Positions 24,724-34,492 of a stretch of 64,000 nt of DNA are shown here, piece after piece. The DNA comes from Salsuginibacillus kocurii DSM 18087. GTDB taxonomy: Bacteria > Bacillota > Bacilli > Bacillales > Marinococcaceae. The position numbers were made by a program, and so were the translations under genes. The notes under the pieces are model-generated. The model did not search any database and had not been told where the DNA came from. It saw nothing but the letters and a program-made list of their open reading frames with translations. Numbering within the stretch: position 1 is the first letter of the stretch; the number at the start of each line of letters is the position of its first letter. The stretch is from assembly GCF_000377705.1 (NCBI RefSeq), contig NZ_KB898629.1:1-64000 (forward strand). The letters run 5' to 3'.

Positions 24724-25545
24724 TTGAGTCATTTATTAAAAAAACCGCTGCTGGAAAAAGAGGCAGACGGTGTAACGCTCGTACATGAAGTGACGAAGGA
24801 AAATTCGGAACTTGAATATGTAAGCTTTAAAATGATTGACCTTGCATCCGGAGCAACGATCAATGAACAACTGACTCAATTAGAATGCTGCATCGTTGCA
24901 GTAACGGGAAAAATCACGGTATCAGATGGATCGGAAACCTTTGAACATATCGGTACCAGAGAATCGGTCTTCGAAAAAAAACCAACAGACAGCGTCTATG
25001 TCTCTAACGACCGTGAGTTTACGGTGAAGGGAGAAACAAATGCACGGGTAGCTTTATGTTATTCCCCATCAAAAGACCAGCGGCCAACAAAGCTTATCTC
25101 TGCAACTGACATCAATGTGGAGCACAGAGGGCAGGGTACCAATAAGCGCATGGTACACAATATCCTCCCTGATTTTGACCCGTCCGCAAACAGCCTCTTA
25201 GTGGTGGAAGTATACACACCAAGCGGCAACTGGTCCAGTTACCCGCCGCATAAGCACGACCAGGACAATCTACCGGAAGAATCCATGCTTGAAGAAACGT
25301 ACTATCATGAGCAGGACCCGGGCCAGGGCTTTGTGTTTCAACGCGTCTATACCGATGACCGCTCTCTGGACGAAACCATGACAGTAGAACATGGCGATAT
25401 GGTAGTGGTGCCAAAAGGCTATCACCCCGTGGGCGTACCGGCCGGGTATACGGCTTATTATTTGAACGTAATGGCAGGGCCGGAGCGGGTCTGGAAGTTT
25501 CAAAACGACCCGGACCATGAATGGGTACTTAATGCTGAGAGCTGA
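24724..25545 (+). CDS. iolB: 5-deoxy-glucuronate isomerase, IolB
   Basis: The 273-residue double-cupin-like protein converts 5-deoxy-D-glucuronate to 5-dehydro-2-deoxy-D-gluconate, the fourth step of inositol catabolism. Family blocks include WSSYPPHKHDQDNLPEES with metal-binding His residues, YYHEQDPGQGFVFQRVYTDD and VVVPKGYHPVGVPAGYTAYY. The start is TTG 24724, fixed by AGGAGG seven bases upstream. The frame's earlier start at 24706 would overlap that site. The length agrees with known IolB proteins. Confidence 0.95.
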   Translation: MSHLLKKPLLEKEADGVTLVHEVTKENSELEYVSFKMIDLASGATINEQLTQLECCIVAVTGKITVSDGSETFEHIGTRESVFEKKPTDSVYVSNDREFTVKGETNARVALCYSPSKDQRPTKLISATDINVEHRGQGTNKRMVHNILPDFDPSANSLLVVEVYTPSGNWSSYPPHKHDQDNLPEESMLEETYYHEQDPGQGFVFQRVYTDDRSLDETMTVEHGDMVVVPKGYHPVGVPAGYTAYYLNVMAGPERVWKFQNDPDHEWVLNAES

Positions 25546-25557
25546 TAGTTTGTCAGG

Positions 25558-25569
25558 TTAAGCGCTTAA
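25558..25569. promoter_or_regulatory. cre-like palindrome between iolB and iolC
   Basis: TTAAGCGCTTAA is a perfect 12-bp palindrome containing the AAGCGCTT core of catabolite-responsive elements bound by CcpA. In this position it could act as a roadblock within the operon. The outer bases do not fit the consensus well. Confidence 0.4.
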
Positions 25570-25607
25570 TTAAAATTTGCAAAGTTTAAAGGAGTTGTTT
25601 AGGTCCT

Positions 25608-26594
25608 ATGACGATTTCATTTCAGGAAGGAAAAGAATTTGACTTGATTGCTATCGGCCGTGCCTGCATTGATTTAAATGCCGTTGAATACAACCGCCCG
25701 ATGGAAGAAACGATGACCTTTCAAAAATACGTCGGCGGCTCGCCTGCGAACATAGCCATTGGAAGTTCGAAGCTTGGCCTAAAAGCAGGATTCATCGGGA
25801 AAGTTCCTGACGACCAACACGGACGCTTCATTGAGCAGTACATGAGCGATGTGGGCATCGACACTTCCAACATGGTCACAGACACAGAAGGCCGCAAAGT
25901 AGGCCTTACCTTTACTGAGATTAAAAGTCCGGAAGAGTGCAGTATTTTAATGTATCGTGAAAACGTGGCCGACCTCTATCTTGAACCAAATGAAGTAAGC
26001 GAAGAATATATCACGCGTACGAGAGTATTGCTCGTCTCGGGCACAGCCCTTGCGCAAAGCCCTTCCCGCGAAGCGGTTTTGGAAGCGGTTAAATTGGCGA
26101 AAAAGAACGAAGTGAAAGTGGTATTTGAACTCGACTACCGCCCGTATACGTGGCAGTCCCAACAAGAAACTGCCGTCTATTATACGCTCATTGCCGAGCA
26201 GGCGGATGTAGTCGTTGGCACCCGTGATGAATTTGATGTGATGGAAAACCTAGAAACTGAAGGCAACAACGAAGATACGGTGGAGAAACTGTTTAAGCAT
26301 GAACCGGAACTTGTCGTCATCAAACACGGGGCCGACGGTTCGTACGCCTACACCCGCACTGGCGAAACCTTCCGCGGCAGGGCATACAAAACAAAAGTGT
26401 TGAAAACGTTCGGTGCCGGGGATTCATTTGCTTCTGCCTTTCTTTACGCGCTGTTAAATGGAAAGGATATTGAAACAGCACTTAAATTTGGAAGCGCTTC
26501 GGCCTCCATTGTGGTAAGCAAGCACAGCTCATCTGACGCGATGCCGTCTCTTGCAGAGATTGAAGCCTTGATTACTGAAAATGTCACAATCTAA
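25608..26594 (+). CDS. iolC: 5-dehydro-2-deoxygluconokinase, IolC
   Basis: The 328-residue PfkB-family sugar kinase phosphorylates 5-dehydro-2-deoxy-D-gluconate with ATP. Family features are FDLIAIGRACIDLNAVEYN, the GG motif KYVGGSPANIAIGSSKLG, VVIKHGADGSYAYT and the C-terminal anion hole with catalytic Asp in KTFGAGDSFASAFLYAL. GGAGTTG precedes the ATG. It lies 62 bp after iolB and 13 bp before iolD, so these three genes are one transcript. Confidence 0.95.
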   Translation: MTISFQEGKEFDLIAIGRACIDLNAVEYNRPMEETMTFQKYVGGSPANIAIGSSKLGLKAGFIGKVPDDQHGRFIEQYMSDVGIDTSNMVTDTEGRKVGLTFTEIKSPEECSILMYRENVADLYLEPNEVSEEYITRTRVLLVSGTALAQSPSREAVLEAVKLAKKNEVKVVFELDYRPYTWQSQQETAVYYTLIAEQADVVVGTRDEFDVMENLETEGNNEDTVEKLFKHEPELVVIKHGADGSYAYTRTGETFRGRAYKTKVLKTFGAGDSFASAFLYALLNGKDIETALKFGSASASIVVSKHSSSDAMPSLAEIEALITENVTI

Positions 26595-26607
26595 GGAAGT
26601 GTATAAA

Positions 26608-28521
26608 ATGGAAAAATACCGATTAACGACCTCACAAGCCCTCGTGAAATTTTTAAATCAGCAATACGTATACATTGATGGCGAAGAAAAACCGTTCGTG
26701 GAAGGTGTTTTTAATATTTTCGGCCACGGCAACGTGCTCGGCATCGGGCAAGCGCTCGAACAAGATGCCGGTCACTTGGAAGTCATCCAGGGAAAAAATG
26801 AACAAGGAATGGCCCACACTGCCATCGCTTACAGCAAACAGATGAACCGCCAGAAAGTGTATGCTGTCACGACTTCTAGCGGACCGGGTTCAGCTAATTT
26901 AGTGACAGCGGCGGCGACCGCGCTTGCAAACCAGCTTCCGGTGTTGTTGCTTCCATCAGACACCTATGCAACAAGACAGGCCGATCCGGTGTTGCAGCAG
27001 ATTGAACAAGAATACAGCACTTCGGTCACCACTAATGACGCCTTGCAGCCGGTTTCCCGCTATTGGGACCGGGTGACAAGGCCGGAACAGCTGATGAGTG
27101 CATTGATTCGGGCGTTTGAAGTGATGACTGACCCAGAAAAGGCGGGACCGGCCACGATTTGTATATCCCAGGACGTGCTTGGTGAAGCATTCGACTTTGA
27201 AGCTGAATTCTTTCAAAAGCGTGTTCACTATATGGATCCAAAACTGCCAACTCAACGTGCTCTTCACGAGGCAGCATCGCTTATTAAAACAAGCAAAAAG
27301 CCGCTGATCGTTGCAGGCGGCGGTGTGAAATACGCAGACGCACGGGAAGCGCTCATGCAGTTTTCGGAAAGTTTAAACATTCCCATCACGGAAACGCAGG
27401 CTGGCAAATCAGCGGTGGAACATACCTTTAAAAACAACCTTGGAGGTCTGGGCATTACCGGTACTCAAGCTGCTAACAAAGCTGCTGCAGAAGCCGATCT
27501 TATTATCGGTATCGGCACGAGGTACACCGATTTTGCCACCTCTTCGAAAACGCTGTTTAACTTTAACAATGCTAAATTTTTAAATATTAATCTCAGCCGC
27601 ATGCAGGCCTACAAGTTAGATGGCTATCAAGTGGTGGCGGACGCGAAGGAAACGCTTGAACAGCTGCACCCGCTGCTTGAAGGATATGGAAGCGAGCACG
27701 GCAAGAATATTCAAGCGCTTAATGATGAATGGATGAAAGAAAGAGAGCGTCTCGGGAAGATTGAATTTTCCAGGGAAGATTTCGATCCTGAAATCAAAGG
27801 GCATTTTTCTCAGGAAACAATGAATGAATATGCTGATACGCTAGGGACGGAATTTCCGCAAACCAATGCACTACTGACGATTAACGACACCATTGATAAA
27901 GACAGTATTATCGTTTGTTCGGCGGGTTCGCTTCCTGGTGATTTGCAGCGGCTCTGGTATACGGAACAGCCGAACAGGTATCACGTTGAATACGGTTACT
28001 CCTGTATGGGCTATGAAATATCCGGCACCCTCGGAGCGAAATTGGCAGAGCCGGACAAAGAAGTATATGCCATCGTCGGAGACGGCAGCTTCTTGATGCT
28101 TCATTCTGAACTGATCACATCGATTCAGCATCAGAGAAAAATCAATATTTTGCTCTTCAATAATTCTGGCTACGGCTGCATTAACAATTTACAAATGGAC
28201 CATGGCGGGGGGAGTTACCATTGTGAATTCCGCACTGCCGGCCAAAACGTATTAAATGTCGATTATGCCAAGGTCGCAGAAGGTTATGGAGCCAAGACCT
28301 ACCTTGCTACAAATGAAGAAGAATTAAAGGCAGCGATCGCAGAGGCGAAGAAACAAGACACGTCGACTTTGATTGAGATGAAAGTACTGCCTAAAACAAT
28401 GACCGACGGCTATGAAGGCAGTTGGTGGAACGTTGGGGTCGCCGAAGTATCGGAGCAGGAAAGCATTCAAGAAGTATACGCTGAAAAAGAAAAAATGCTT
28501 GCCTATGCGAAAAAATATTAA
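26608..28521 (+). CDS. iolD: 3D-(3,5/4)-trihydroxycyclohexane-1,2-dione acylhydrolase, IolD
   Basis: The 637-residue thiamine-diphosphate enzyme opens the inositol ring by hydrolysing the cyclic diketone to 5-deoxy-glucuronate. The N-terminal pyrimidine-binding domain has [19 protein letters not shown] and the catalytic-type Glu in [17 protein letters not shown]. The C-terminal domain has the ThDP motif [12 protein letters not shown] ending in [12 protein letters not shown] 26608 follows AAGGAAG, while the earlier start overlaps iolC. The length is normal for IolD. Confidence 0.95.
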   Translation: MEKYRLTTSQALVKFLNQQYVYIDGEEKPFVEGVFNIFGHGNVLGIGQALEQDAGHLEVIQGKNEQGMAHTAIAYSKQMNRQKVYAVTTSSGPGSANLVTAAATALANQLPVLLLPSDTYATRQADPVLQQIEQEYSTSVTTNDALQPVSRYWDRVTRPEQLMSALIRAFEVMTDPEKAGPATICISQDVLGEAFDFEAEFFQKRVHYMDPKLPTQRALHEAASLIKTSKKPLIVAGGGVKYADAREALMQFSESLNIPITETQAGKSAVEHTFKNNLGGLGITGTQAANKAAAEADLIIGIGTRYTDFATSSKTLFNFNNAKFLNINLSRMQAYKLDGYQVVADAKETLEQLHPLLEGYGSEHGKNIQALNDEWMKERERLGKIEFSREDFDPEIKGHFSQETMNEYADTLGTEFPQTNALLTINDTIDKDSIIVCSAGSLPGDLQRLWYTEQPNRYHVEYGYSCMGYEISGTLGAKLAEPDKEVYAIVGDGSFLMLHSELITSIQHQRKINILLFNNSGYGCINNLQMDHGGGSYHCEFRTAGQNVLNVDYAKVAEGYGAKTYLATNEEELKAAIAEAKKQDTSTLIEMKVLPKTMTDGYEGSWWNVGVAEVSEQESIQEVYAEKEKMLAYAKKY

Positions 28522-28637
28522 GCGAGGGCTGTAAACCGTGGATGCGGTGCGCGGTAGAAGAGCAAACCAGTTCTGCCGCAGCCTTTCCGTTTGCCGACAG
28601 GGTAAACTCATTGTACGGATTTATAAGGGGGGGTTGC

Positions 28638-29537
28638 ATGAGCACCGAAATGATTAAATGGGGTATTGCGCCGATCGGCTGGCGCAATGACGATATCCCT
28701 GAGATCGGCAAGGAAAACACACTCAGCCATGTGCTGGGCGACGTCTATATTTCCGGGTTTCAAGGCACGGAAGTGGGCGGTTTCTTTCCTGAGCCGGACA
28801 TTTTAAATAAAGAAGTACAGCTTCGGAATTTACAAATCGCGAGCAAATGGTTCAGCAGCTTTATTGTTGAAAACGGGATTGAGCAAACCGCTGAAGAATT
28901 CCATGAGCACTGTGCGTATTTGCAAGCTGTGCATGCTGATTGCGCGGTGGTATCCGAACAATCCTACAGCATTCAAAAAGAAGATAAAAACGTCTTCACT
29001 GAAAAGCCTGCTTTCACAGATGAAGAATGGGACCGACTTTGTTCAGGCCTTAATGAGCTGGGGGAAATTGCAGACAGTTATGGTTTGAAACTGGTTTTTC
29101 ACCATCACCTTGGCACAGGCGTGCAGACGTTGGAGGAAGTGGACCGGCTGATGGACCATACCGACCCGGCTCATGTACACCTCGTGTATGATACAGGCCA
29201 TATTTACGTCTCAGATCTGGATTATATGACGATGCTCAAAAAGCACATGCCGAGAATTAAACACGTTCATTTTAAAGACGTGCGCAAGGTAGTTATGAAA
29301 ACGTGTGAAGATGAAAATAAATCATTCCTCGATTCATTTTTGGCCGGCATGTTTACCGTTCCGGGAGACGGGGACCTAGATTTTGTTCCTGTCTATGAGG
29401 AACTTTTAAAGCATGACTATGAAGGTTGGATAGTCGTAGAAGCTGAGCAGGACCCGGCTAAAGCCCATCCGTTGGAATACGCGCTGATGGCGCGCGACTA
29501 CATTGACACCAAACTACTAATACAATCGCAAACTTAA
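28638..29537 (+). CDS. iolE: myo-inosose-2 dehydratase, IolE
   Basis: The 299-residue TIM-barrel enzyme dehydrates 2-keto-myo-inositol to the cyclic diketone. It starts [20 protein letters not shown], followed by [36 protein letters not shown] with metal ligands, and [20 protein letters not shown] 28638 was chosen because a G-rich site (AAGGGGGG) lies just before it and the family begins there; the frame's longer start lacks a ribosome site. It follows iolD by 116 bp. Confidence 0.94.
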   Translation: MSTEMIKWGIAPIGWRNDDIPEIGKENTLSHVLGDVYISGFQGTEVGGFFPEPDILNKEVQLRNLQIASKWFSSFIVENGIEQTAEEFHEHCAYLQAVHADCAVVSEQSYSIQKEDKNVFTEKPAFTDEEWDRLCSGLNELGEIADSYGLKLVFHHHLGTGVQTLEEVDRLMDHTDPAHVHLVYDTGHIYVSDLDYMTMLKKHMPRIKHVHFKDVRKVVMKTCEDENKSFLDSFLAGMFTVPGDGDLDFVPVYEELLKHDYEGWIVVEAEQDPAKAHPLEYALMARDYIDTKLLIQSQT

Positions 29538-29643
29538 ATGCTATTCTTGGTCGGCTTTTCGCTCAGTTGCCGACCCTGCGTATAAGCCTAAGAAGATGAC
29601 TGAATTGCAGACGAGATTAATATAAAAATGAAGGAGGCATGTG

Positions 29644-30489
29644 ATGAAACTGTGTCATAATCAAGCAACCACCTTGGAAAATTCGAATCTTGAAAAAGAC
29701 TTGGAACTTTGTGAAAAGTACGGCTACGACTATATAGAGATCCGGACGGAGGACAAACTCCCGGAATATCTCAAGAGTCATTCATTGAAAGACTTGCAAG
29801 CTTTTTTTGCAAATAGCAGCGTCAAGCCATTAGCTATGAACGCGCTCGTCTTTTTCAACAACCGAAATGAAGAAGACCGCCAGGCACTCCTTGACGAATT
29901 CAAACAAACGCTTGAAGCAGCGGATGCCATTGGGGCGTCTTACATTGTCGCCGTTCCGCTCGTGACAGAAGCCAAGATCTTAAAGGAAGATATAAAAACG
30001 AGCAGTGTAGACATGCTGACTGAACTCTCCGACCTGGCTCGTCCGTATGGCATTAAAGTAGCGCTTGAATTCGTCGGCCATCCGCAGTGCACGATCAATA
30101 CGTTCGGACAGGCCAATGAGATTGTGGAAGCGGTAAACCGAGACAATGTTGGTCTCGTGCTCGACTGCTTTCACTTTCACGCGATGGGGTCAAAAATGGA
30201 AGATTTACAGAAAGCAGACGGTTCGAAAATTTTCATCGTCCATATTGATGACACCGATGATTTCCCGGTCGGCTTTTTAACAGACGAAGATCGCGTCTGG
30301 CCGGGGCACGGCGCAATTGATTTAGACGGCATTCTCTCCACCGTGTTCGAAAAAGGTTATGACGGCGCCATCTCCGTTGAATTGTTCCGCCCGGAATATT
30401 ACAAAATGGACCCGGATGACGTAATAAAAAAAGCAAAAGAAACGACCGAAGAAGTATTGGAAAAAGTGGGAGCTGACGCCCGCGCGTAA
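29644..30489 (+). CDS. iolI: Inosose isomerase, IolI
   Basis: The 281-residue xylose-isomerase-like TIM-barrel protein matches IolI, which interconverts 2-keto-myo-inositol and 1-keto-D-chiro-inositol, so that D-chiro-inositol can enter the pathway. Typical segments are KLCHNQATTLENSNLEKDLE, IKVALEFVGHPQCTINTF, VGLVLDCFHFHAMGS and ISVELFRPEYYK, which carry the metal-binding Glu, Asp and His. ATG 29644 has GAAGGAGG eight bases upstream. It is the last gene before a strong terminator. Confidence 0.92.
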   Translation: MKLCHNQATTLENSNLEKDLELCEKYGYDYIEIRTEDKLPEYLKSHSLKDLQAFFANSSVKPLAMNALVFFNNRNEEDRQALLDEFKQTLEAADAIGASYIVAVPLVTEAKILKEDIKTSSVDMLTELSDLARPYGIKVALEFVGHPQCTINTFGQANEIVEAVNRDNVGLVLDCFHFHAMGSKMEDLQKADGSKIFIVHIDDTDDFPVGFLTDEDRVWPGHGAIDLDGILSTVFEKGYDGAISVELFRPEYYKMDPDDVIKKAKETTEEVLEKVGADARA

Positions 30490-30501
30490 AAACAGCACCA
30501 C

Positions 30502-30549
30502 AAACCACTCAAATCTGGAGTTCTCCATTCCCTGCATTGAGTGGTTTTT
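30502..30549 (+). terminator. Intrinsic terminator after iolI
   Basis: AAACCACTCAA and TTGAGTGGTTT form a perfect 11-bp stem, with a smaller GGAG/CTCC pairing inside, followed by TTAATT. It separates iolI from iolJ. Confidence 0.85.
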
Positions 30550-30854
30550 AATTGGGGGAGATTATTAACAAAGTACAGAGCAGGCCGGAAGGTTATAATA
30601 GTCCTTTAATAAACTGGCCTTCGCCCATGACGGAACTCCAGTCCGCTGCTGTTATTTTCTATAACATTTATCATTACGTCCCCCGGCGCGATTCCGCAGT
30701 CCGCTTCCAGCCGTTCCACAATATAGCATTAGAGCAAGCTGTCCTCGATTTAGTGACAAATGTAGATCATTTGTATAGATACGGGCACGGCAACGGTCTA
30801 TGTGGCGGAATATTTGAAAGAAAAAACAAATATATGAGCAAAGGGTGAAGGCAC
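30550..30854. other. Gap between iolI and iolJ
   Basis: A 98-codon frame (30552-30848) fills this gap but has no ribosome site for its GTG/ATG-type start and no recognisable domain, so I do not call it a gene. A promoter for iolJ probably lies here. No copy of the iol operator motif was found in it. Confidence 0.4.
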
Positions 30855-31727
30855 ATGGCACTTGTATCGATGACAGAGATGTTGAAAACGGCCAAAGCAG
30901 AAGGATATGCTGTCGGACAGTACAACATTAACAATCTCGAATTCATTCCGGCATTCCTGCGGGCGGCCGAAGAAGAAGAAGCGCCGATTATCATTGCCGC
31001 TTCGGACCGTCTGGTTGATTTTTTGGGAGGGTTTAAAAACATTGCCGGCATGGTAAAAACGCTGCATGAAGAAGTTGAGACCACCGTTCCGGTAGTGCTT
31101 CATTTGGATCACGGCCAGAGCGTGGAGCGCTGCAGGCAGGCTGTGGAAGCTGGTTTTACTTCCGTCATGATTGATGGATCGCACCATCCGATTGAAGAAA
31201 ACATTGCGATGACCAAAAAAGTGGTGGCTTTTGCCCACGCGGCGGGCTGTTCAGTTGAAGCGGAAGTAGGCACAGTCGGCGGTCAGGAAGACGGCATGGT
31301 TGGCGGGGTTACATATGCCGATGTCAATGAATGTGAGATGTTAGTCAAAGAGACGAACGTCGATGCATTGGCGGCCGCCCTTGGTTCTGTGCACGGTCCT
31401 TATCAGGGAGAGCCGAAACTCGGCTTTAAAGAAATGGAAGAAATCGCAGAACGTACCCAGATTCCACTTGTGCTACACGGCGGTACCGGCATTCCGGAAT
31501 ATCAAATTCAACGAGCCATTAAACTGGGACATGCGAAAATTAACGTAAATACAGAAAGTATACAGGCTTGGACGAACTCGGTCCGGGACGTTTTAGCCAA
31601 TGATGAATCCGTTTACGAACCACGCTTGATTTTAAAACCGGCGATCGAAGCAGTCGTGCAAACCGTGAAAGAAAAAGAACGGGAATTCGGAACGAGCGGG
31701 AAAGCAAAAGGCGCGGTAAACAGCTGA
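30855..31727 (+). CDS. iolJ: Class II aldolase, IolJ (6-phospho-5-dehydro-2-deoxy-D-gluconate aldolase)
   Basis: The 290-residue zinc-dependent class II aldolase belongs to the Fba/GatY/IolJ group. Zinc-binding and substrate segments are [43 protein letters not shown] and [11 protein letters not shown], then KINVNTES. In the iol context it splits phosphorylated 5-dehydro-2-deoxygluconate into malonate semialdehyde and dihydroxyacetone phosphate. By sequence alone it could also be a fructose- or tagatose-bisphosphate aldolase, so the specificity rests on its neighbours. The ATG has GTGAAGG upstream. Confidence 0.88.
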   Translation: MALVSMTEMLKTAKAEGYAVGQYNINNLEFIPAFLRAAEEEEAPIIIAASDRLVDFLGGFKNIAGMVKTLHEEVETTVPVVLHLDHGQSVERCRQAVEAGFTSVMIDGSHHPIEENIAMTKKVVAFAHAAGCSVEAEVGTVGGQEDGMVGGVTYADVNECEMLVKETNVDALAAALGSVHGPYQGEPKLGFKEMEEIAERTQIPLVLHGGTGIPEYQIQRAIKLGHAKINVNTESIQAWTNSVRDVLANDESVYEPRLILKPAIEAVVQTVKEKEREFGTSGKAKGAVNS

Positions 31728-31749
31728 AGGAACGCATCGGTGCAGAAGT

Positions 31750-31787
31750 AGTGCGCGCTTTTGATTTAAGCGCGCCGCTCCTTTTTA
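31750..31787 (+). terminator. Intrinsic terminator after iolJ
   Basis: GCGCGCTT (from 31753) pairs with AAGCGCGC (to 31775), followed by a CTTTTT tract that overlaps the end of the convergent TatD gene. Confidence 0.75.
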
Positions 31788-32546
31788 ACCACCATAAAAT
31801 TGAACGGCATTTACCTGGAGCTGGTGAGAGGCATCAGCTAGTGCCACGCCTTTGACTTCCGCTATTTTCTCAATTAATGGGATAAGCAAAAGAGGCGTGG
31901 TTTCTTTATTGGAAAAGGGCCCATTAAACGGCCACGGCCCGTCCGTTTCTACTAACAGCTGTTTCATGGGAACTTGAGCCGCTAAGCGCTGGTCACGTTC
32001 ACGGTAGCAGGCTTCAGGCGTCACAGAGACCATATAGCCGGCAGCTGTGATTTTTTCCAGAGCTGGACGCGGCGCTTTCAGCCAATGAAAATGGGCGGGG
32101 GTGTTCGGAGCGTATGTTTGTAAACTGTCATAGACGAGCTCGGCTTTGTTGTGGACCGCATGGAGAGCTACCGGCAGCTGTTCCTGTTCAGCTGTCGTAA
32201 GAAATTCAGCCAACCGTTCCTGGTAGCTTTCGAGCGGTTGGGGGAGATTCGCTGCTTCATAATGCGGCAGGCCGATCTCGCCGATGCAGGAAAGCAAAGC
32301 ACGTTCAGCGCGGACCAACCGCCGCCATTCATCAACCTCGCTTCTTGTCGGCATTTGCTGCTCGGGATGGAAGCCGATAGCCACGTAAATAAAGTCTGGA
32401 TAGTTCGTTTTAAGTTCAAGCGTGCGGTAGGACGAAGCGAGATCATCGCTGACTGCCACCACACCTTGAATCCCGGCCGCCTGCCAGGCTGGGATTCGCG
32501 TGTCTAAATCATTATAACGGTGAAGATGTAGGTGAGCATCAATCAT
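31785..32546 (-). CDS. TatD-family metal-dependent hydrolase
   Basis: The 253-residue TIM-barrel hydrolase starts MIDAHLHLHRYNDLD, with the first two metal-binding His residues. IGEIGLPHYEA carries the bridging Glu, VALHAVHNKAE and PAHFHWLKAP more ligands, and LLVETDGPWPFNG the final Asp. TatD enzymes are Mg2+-dependent nucleases or amidohydrolases. Compared with standard TatD (HxD...GEIGLD) this one has variant residues, as in the YjjV/YcfH-like side groups. ATG 32546 follows AAAGGAGC; the longer frame to 32591 would include that site. It is convergent with iolJ. Confidence 0.8.
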   Translation of the reverse strand: MIDAHLHLHRYNDLDTRIPAWQAAGIQGVVAVSDDLASSYRTLELKTNYPDFIYVAIGFHPEQQMPTRSEVDEWRRLVRAERALLSCIGEIGLPHYEAANLPQPLESYQERLAEFLTTAEQEQLPVALHAVHNKAELVYDSLQTYAPNTPAHFHWLKAPRPALEKITAAGYMVSVTPEACYRERDQRLAAQVPMKQLLVETDGPWPFNGPFSNKETTPLLLIPLIEKIAEVKGVALADASHQLQVNAVQFYGG

Positions 32547-32662
32547 ACGTTGGATCGCTCCTTTACTCAGCGTATGTCTTGACTGTACCATACCTTTGAA
32601 GCGCTCCCAAGGAAGTGTGCTATGCTTGCACTAAGCCTATTGATCGAAAACAGGACAGAGCT

Positions 32663-32743
32663 TTTGCTAGCGGATGTCTATTCCGTTATTTTGCTAAAAT
32701 CAAGCTTTTTCAAAACTAGCAGAATCAGTGTCCGTTACGTGCA
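32663..32743. repeat. Dispersed CGGA/TCCG-type intergenic element, copy 2
   Basis: It starts GCTAGCGGATGTCTATTCCG, with a CGGA/TCCG inverted pair, continues through TTTTGCTAAAATCAAGC and ends with GTGTCCGTTACG. It lies between the TatD start region and the GH4 terminator and resembles 10477-10550. Confidence 0.4.
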
Positions 32744-32745
32744 AT

Positions 32746-32780
32746 AAAGCCAGCCACAAAAAATGTGGCTGGCTTTTTTA
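32746..32780 (-). terminator. Intrinsic terminator of the GH4 gene
   Basis: AAAGCCAGCCACA and TGTGGCTGGCTTT form a long stem, and the minus-strand transcript ends in T residues. It overlaps the last codon region of the GH4 gene. Confidence 0.88.
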
Positions 32781-34106
32781 GGCCCGTTCTGTTGCGAAGA
32801 ACTGCGGCAAATGCTCTTTATGTGCTTCTAACATTTCATCAAGCAGTGGTTTGGCTACCGTATCAGATGGAACGAGCGGATTAATAGTCATGGCGCTCAG
32901 TGCTGTGTGATAGTCCCCGGTTACGGCTGCTTCGCAGGCCACGCGTTCGAATGATTTGATTTGTTGGACAAGTCCTTGTACAGCCACGGGTAATTCGCCG
33001 ACAGCCAGCGGTTTAGGGCCGTCTTTTGTAATAACACAGTTTGCTTCAATAGCCGAATCATACGGAAGGGAAGCGATGGCTCCAGCATTTAACGTATTCA
33101 CAGGCTGGATATCTCCTTGATCCGTATAAATCGAATGGATGAGGTTACAGGCCGCTTCACTGTAGTAAGCACCGCCGCGTTCTTCTAGTTGCTGTGGTTT
33201 ATGATCAAGCGCTTCATCTTCATACAGTTCAAATAATTCTTTTTCTACTTGTTGCACGACTTGGGCACGAGTACCTTTTTCAGAAGCAGCTTGTTGTTCT
33301 TCGGCGAGCATGTCGCTTGTTTTGTAATAATAGCGGTGGTACGGACAAGGTATAACGCCTAGGCCTTGAATAAAGTCTGGCTCCCAGCCTAATGCTGTTA
33401 TGTTTATCATCGATTGCTGATTGTCAGGATCACAAATGGCGGCGAGGGCTTGATCTTTAATACTTGTACCATCTAAAAAGACATCCAGACCGTAGACCAT
33501 ATGATTTAAACCGGCAAATTGTACGTCTAATCGCTCTGCGTTGACCCCCAAGCTTTCAGCTACGCCCATTTTCATGCCGAGCGGTACGTTGCAAAGGCCA
33601 ATTATTTTCCGGTGGGAAGTGTAACGGAGAACGGCTTCTGTCACCATGCCGGCAGGGTTGGTGAAGTTAATCAACCATGCCTTTGGACAACGTTCTTCCA
33701 TTTCACGCACAATGTCCAGAATCACAGGGATGGTGCGCATGCCTTTGAATAATCCGCCTGGCCCATTGGTTTCCTGGCCAATCACACCATATTTTAAAGG
33801 AATGCTTTCATCTTTCGCCCGGGCGTCTAATAGACCGACCCGAAATTGGGTGGTGACAAAATCGGCGTCTTGAAGCGCTTCTTTCCGGTCCAAGGTTAAA
33901 TAGATTTCCATATCAATTCCTGCAGTTTGAACCATTCGTTTTGCTAGTCGACCGACAGTTTCTAATTTCTCTTTTCCTTCTTCTACATCTACCAGCCATA
34001 ATTCTTTTATTGGAAGGGTGTGATGGCGTGCAATCAATCCTTCAACTAATTCTGGTGTGTAACTGGACCCTCCGCCTATGGTAGCTACTTTAAGCGAGTG
34101 ACTCAT
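32778..34106 (-). CDS. licH: 6-phospho-beta-glucosidase, GH4 family (LicH-type)
   Basis: The 442-residue GH4 enzyme uses NAD+ and Mn2+ to hydrolyse phosphorylated beta-glucosides imported by a PTS. The N-terminal Rossmann segment is VATIGGGSSYTPELVEGL; NGPGGLFKGMRTIPVILD, WLINFTNPAGMVTEAVL (the Asn/Asp substrate site) and IIGLCNVPLGMKMG (metal-binding Cys) follow, then FAGLNHMVYG. It is divergent from the LicR-type regulator and has a cre-like site upstream. A GH1 enzyme with a likely overlapping activity lies in the operon on the other side of the regulator. Confidence 0.92.
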   Translation of the reverse strand: MSHSLKVATIGGGSSYTPELVEGLIARHHTLPIKELWLVDVEEGKEKLETVGRLAKRMVQTAGIDMEIYLTLDRKEALQDADFVTTQFRVGLLDARAKDESIPLKYGVIGQETNGPGGLFKGMRTIPVILDIVREMEERCPKAWLINFTNPAGMVTEAVLRYTSHRKIIGLCNVPLGMKMGVAESLGVNAERLDVQFAGLNHMVYGLDVFLDGTSIKDQALAAICDPDNQQSMINITALGWEPDFIQGLGVIPCPYHRYYYKTSDMLAEEQQAASEKGTRAQVVQQVEKELFELYEDEALDHKPQQLEERGGAYYSEAACNLIHSIYTDQGDIQPVNTLNAGAIASLPYDSAIEANCVITKDGPKPLAVGELPVAVQGLVQQIKSFERVACEAAVTGDYHTALSAMTINPLVPSDTVAKPLLDEMLEAHKEHLPQFFATERA

Positions 34107-34492
34107 ATTCCTACCTCCTTACTTTCTTTTAATTCCTATTACTTTACCAAGAAAGCGCTATCATTTACAGCTAATTTATTTCCTCTCCTCTCCGGAAATA
34201 ATATATTTACATGTTAGCTTCTTATTAGTTTAAAGAATGATAGGATAGGCTTAACTGGGAAGGCATAAAGCATAGTCGCAAAAGTTATGGAGCAGTAGCG
34301 GGCAAACCTGAGCTGGTTAAAGCTTCATAAAATGCTTGCGCATCAATTTTGTGTCTTGTACTGTATATAACTAACTCTGACTGTTTACCCATTTAAGGGA
34401 GGCACCAACAGATTACTAAAAGGTGGAAAAATGAACGGATACAAGTAGTGCATGAAATAAAGGAGCGCTTCAGCAGGGAAGGAGGGAAGACG
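34107..34492. promoter_or_regulatory. Divergent control region of licH and licR
   Basis: This 386-bp gap between divergent genes holds a cre-like AGAAAGCGCTATCA at 34150-34163, just upstream of the GH4 gene, matching TGWAARCGYTWWCW except for one core base on the minus strand. No other strong structure was found. CcpA-type glucose repression of the GH4 gene is likely. Confidence 0.6.

Noticed and set aside
30552-30848. 98-codon frame between iolI and iolJ
   Set aside because: It has no ribosome site and no recognisable domain, starts at the end of a terminator stem, and the composition looks like intergenic sequence.
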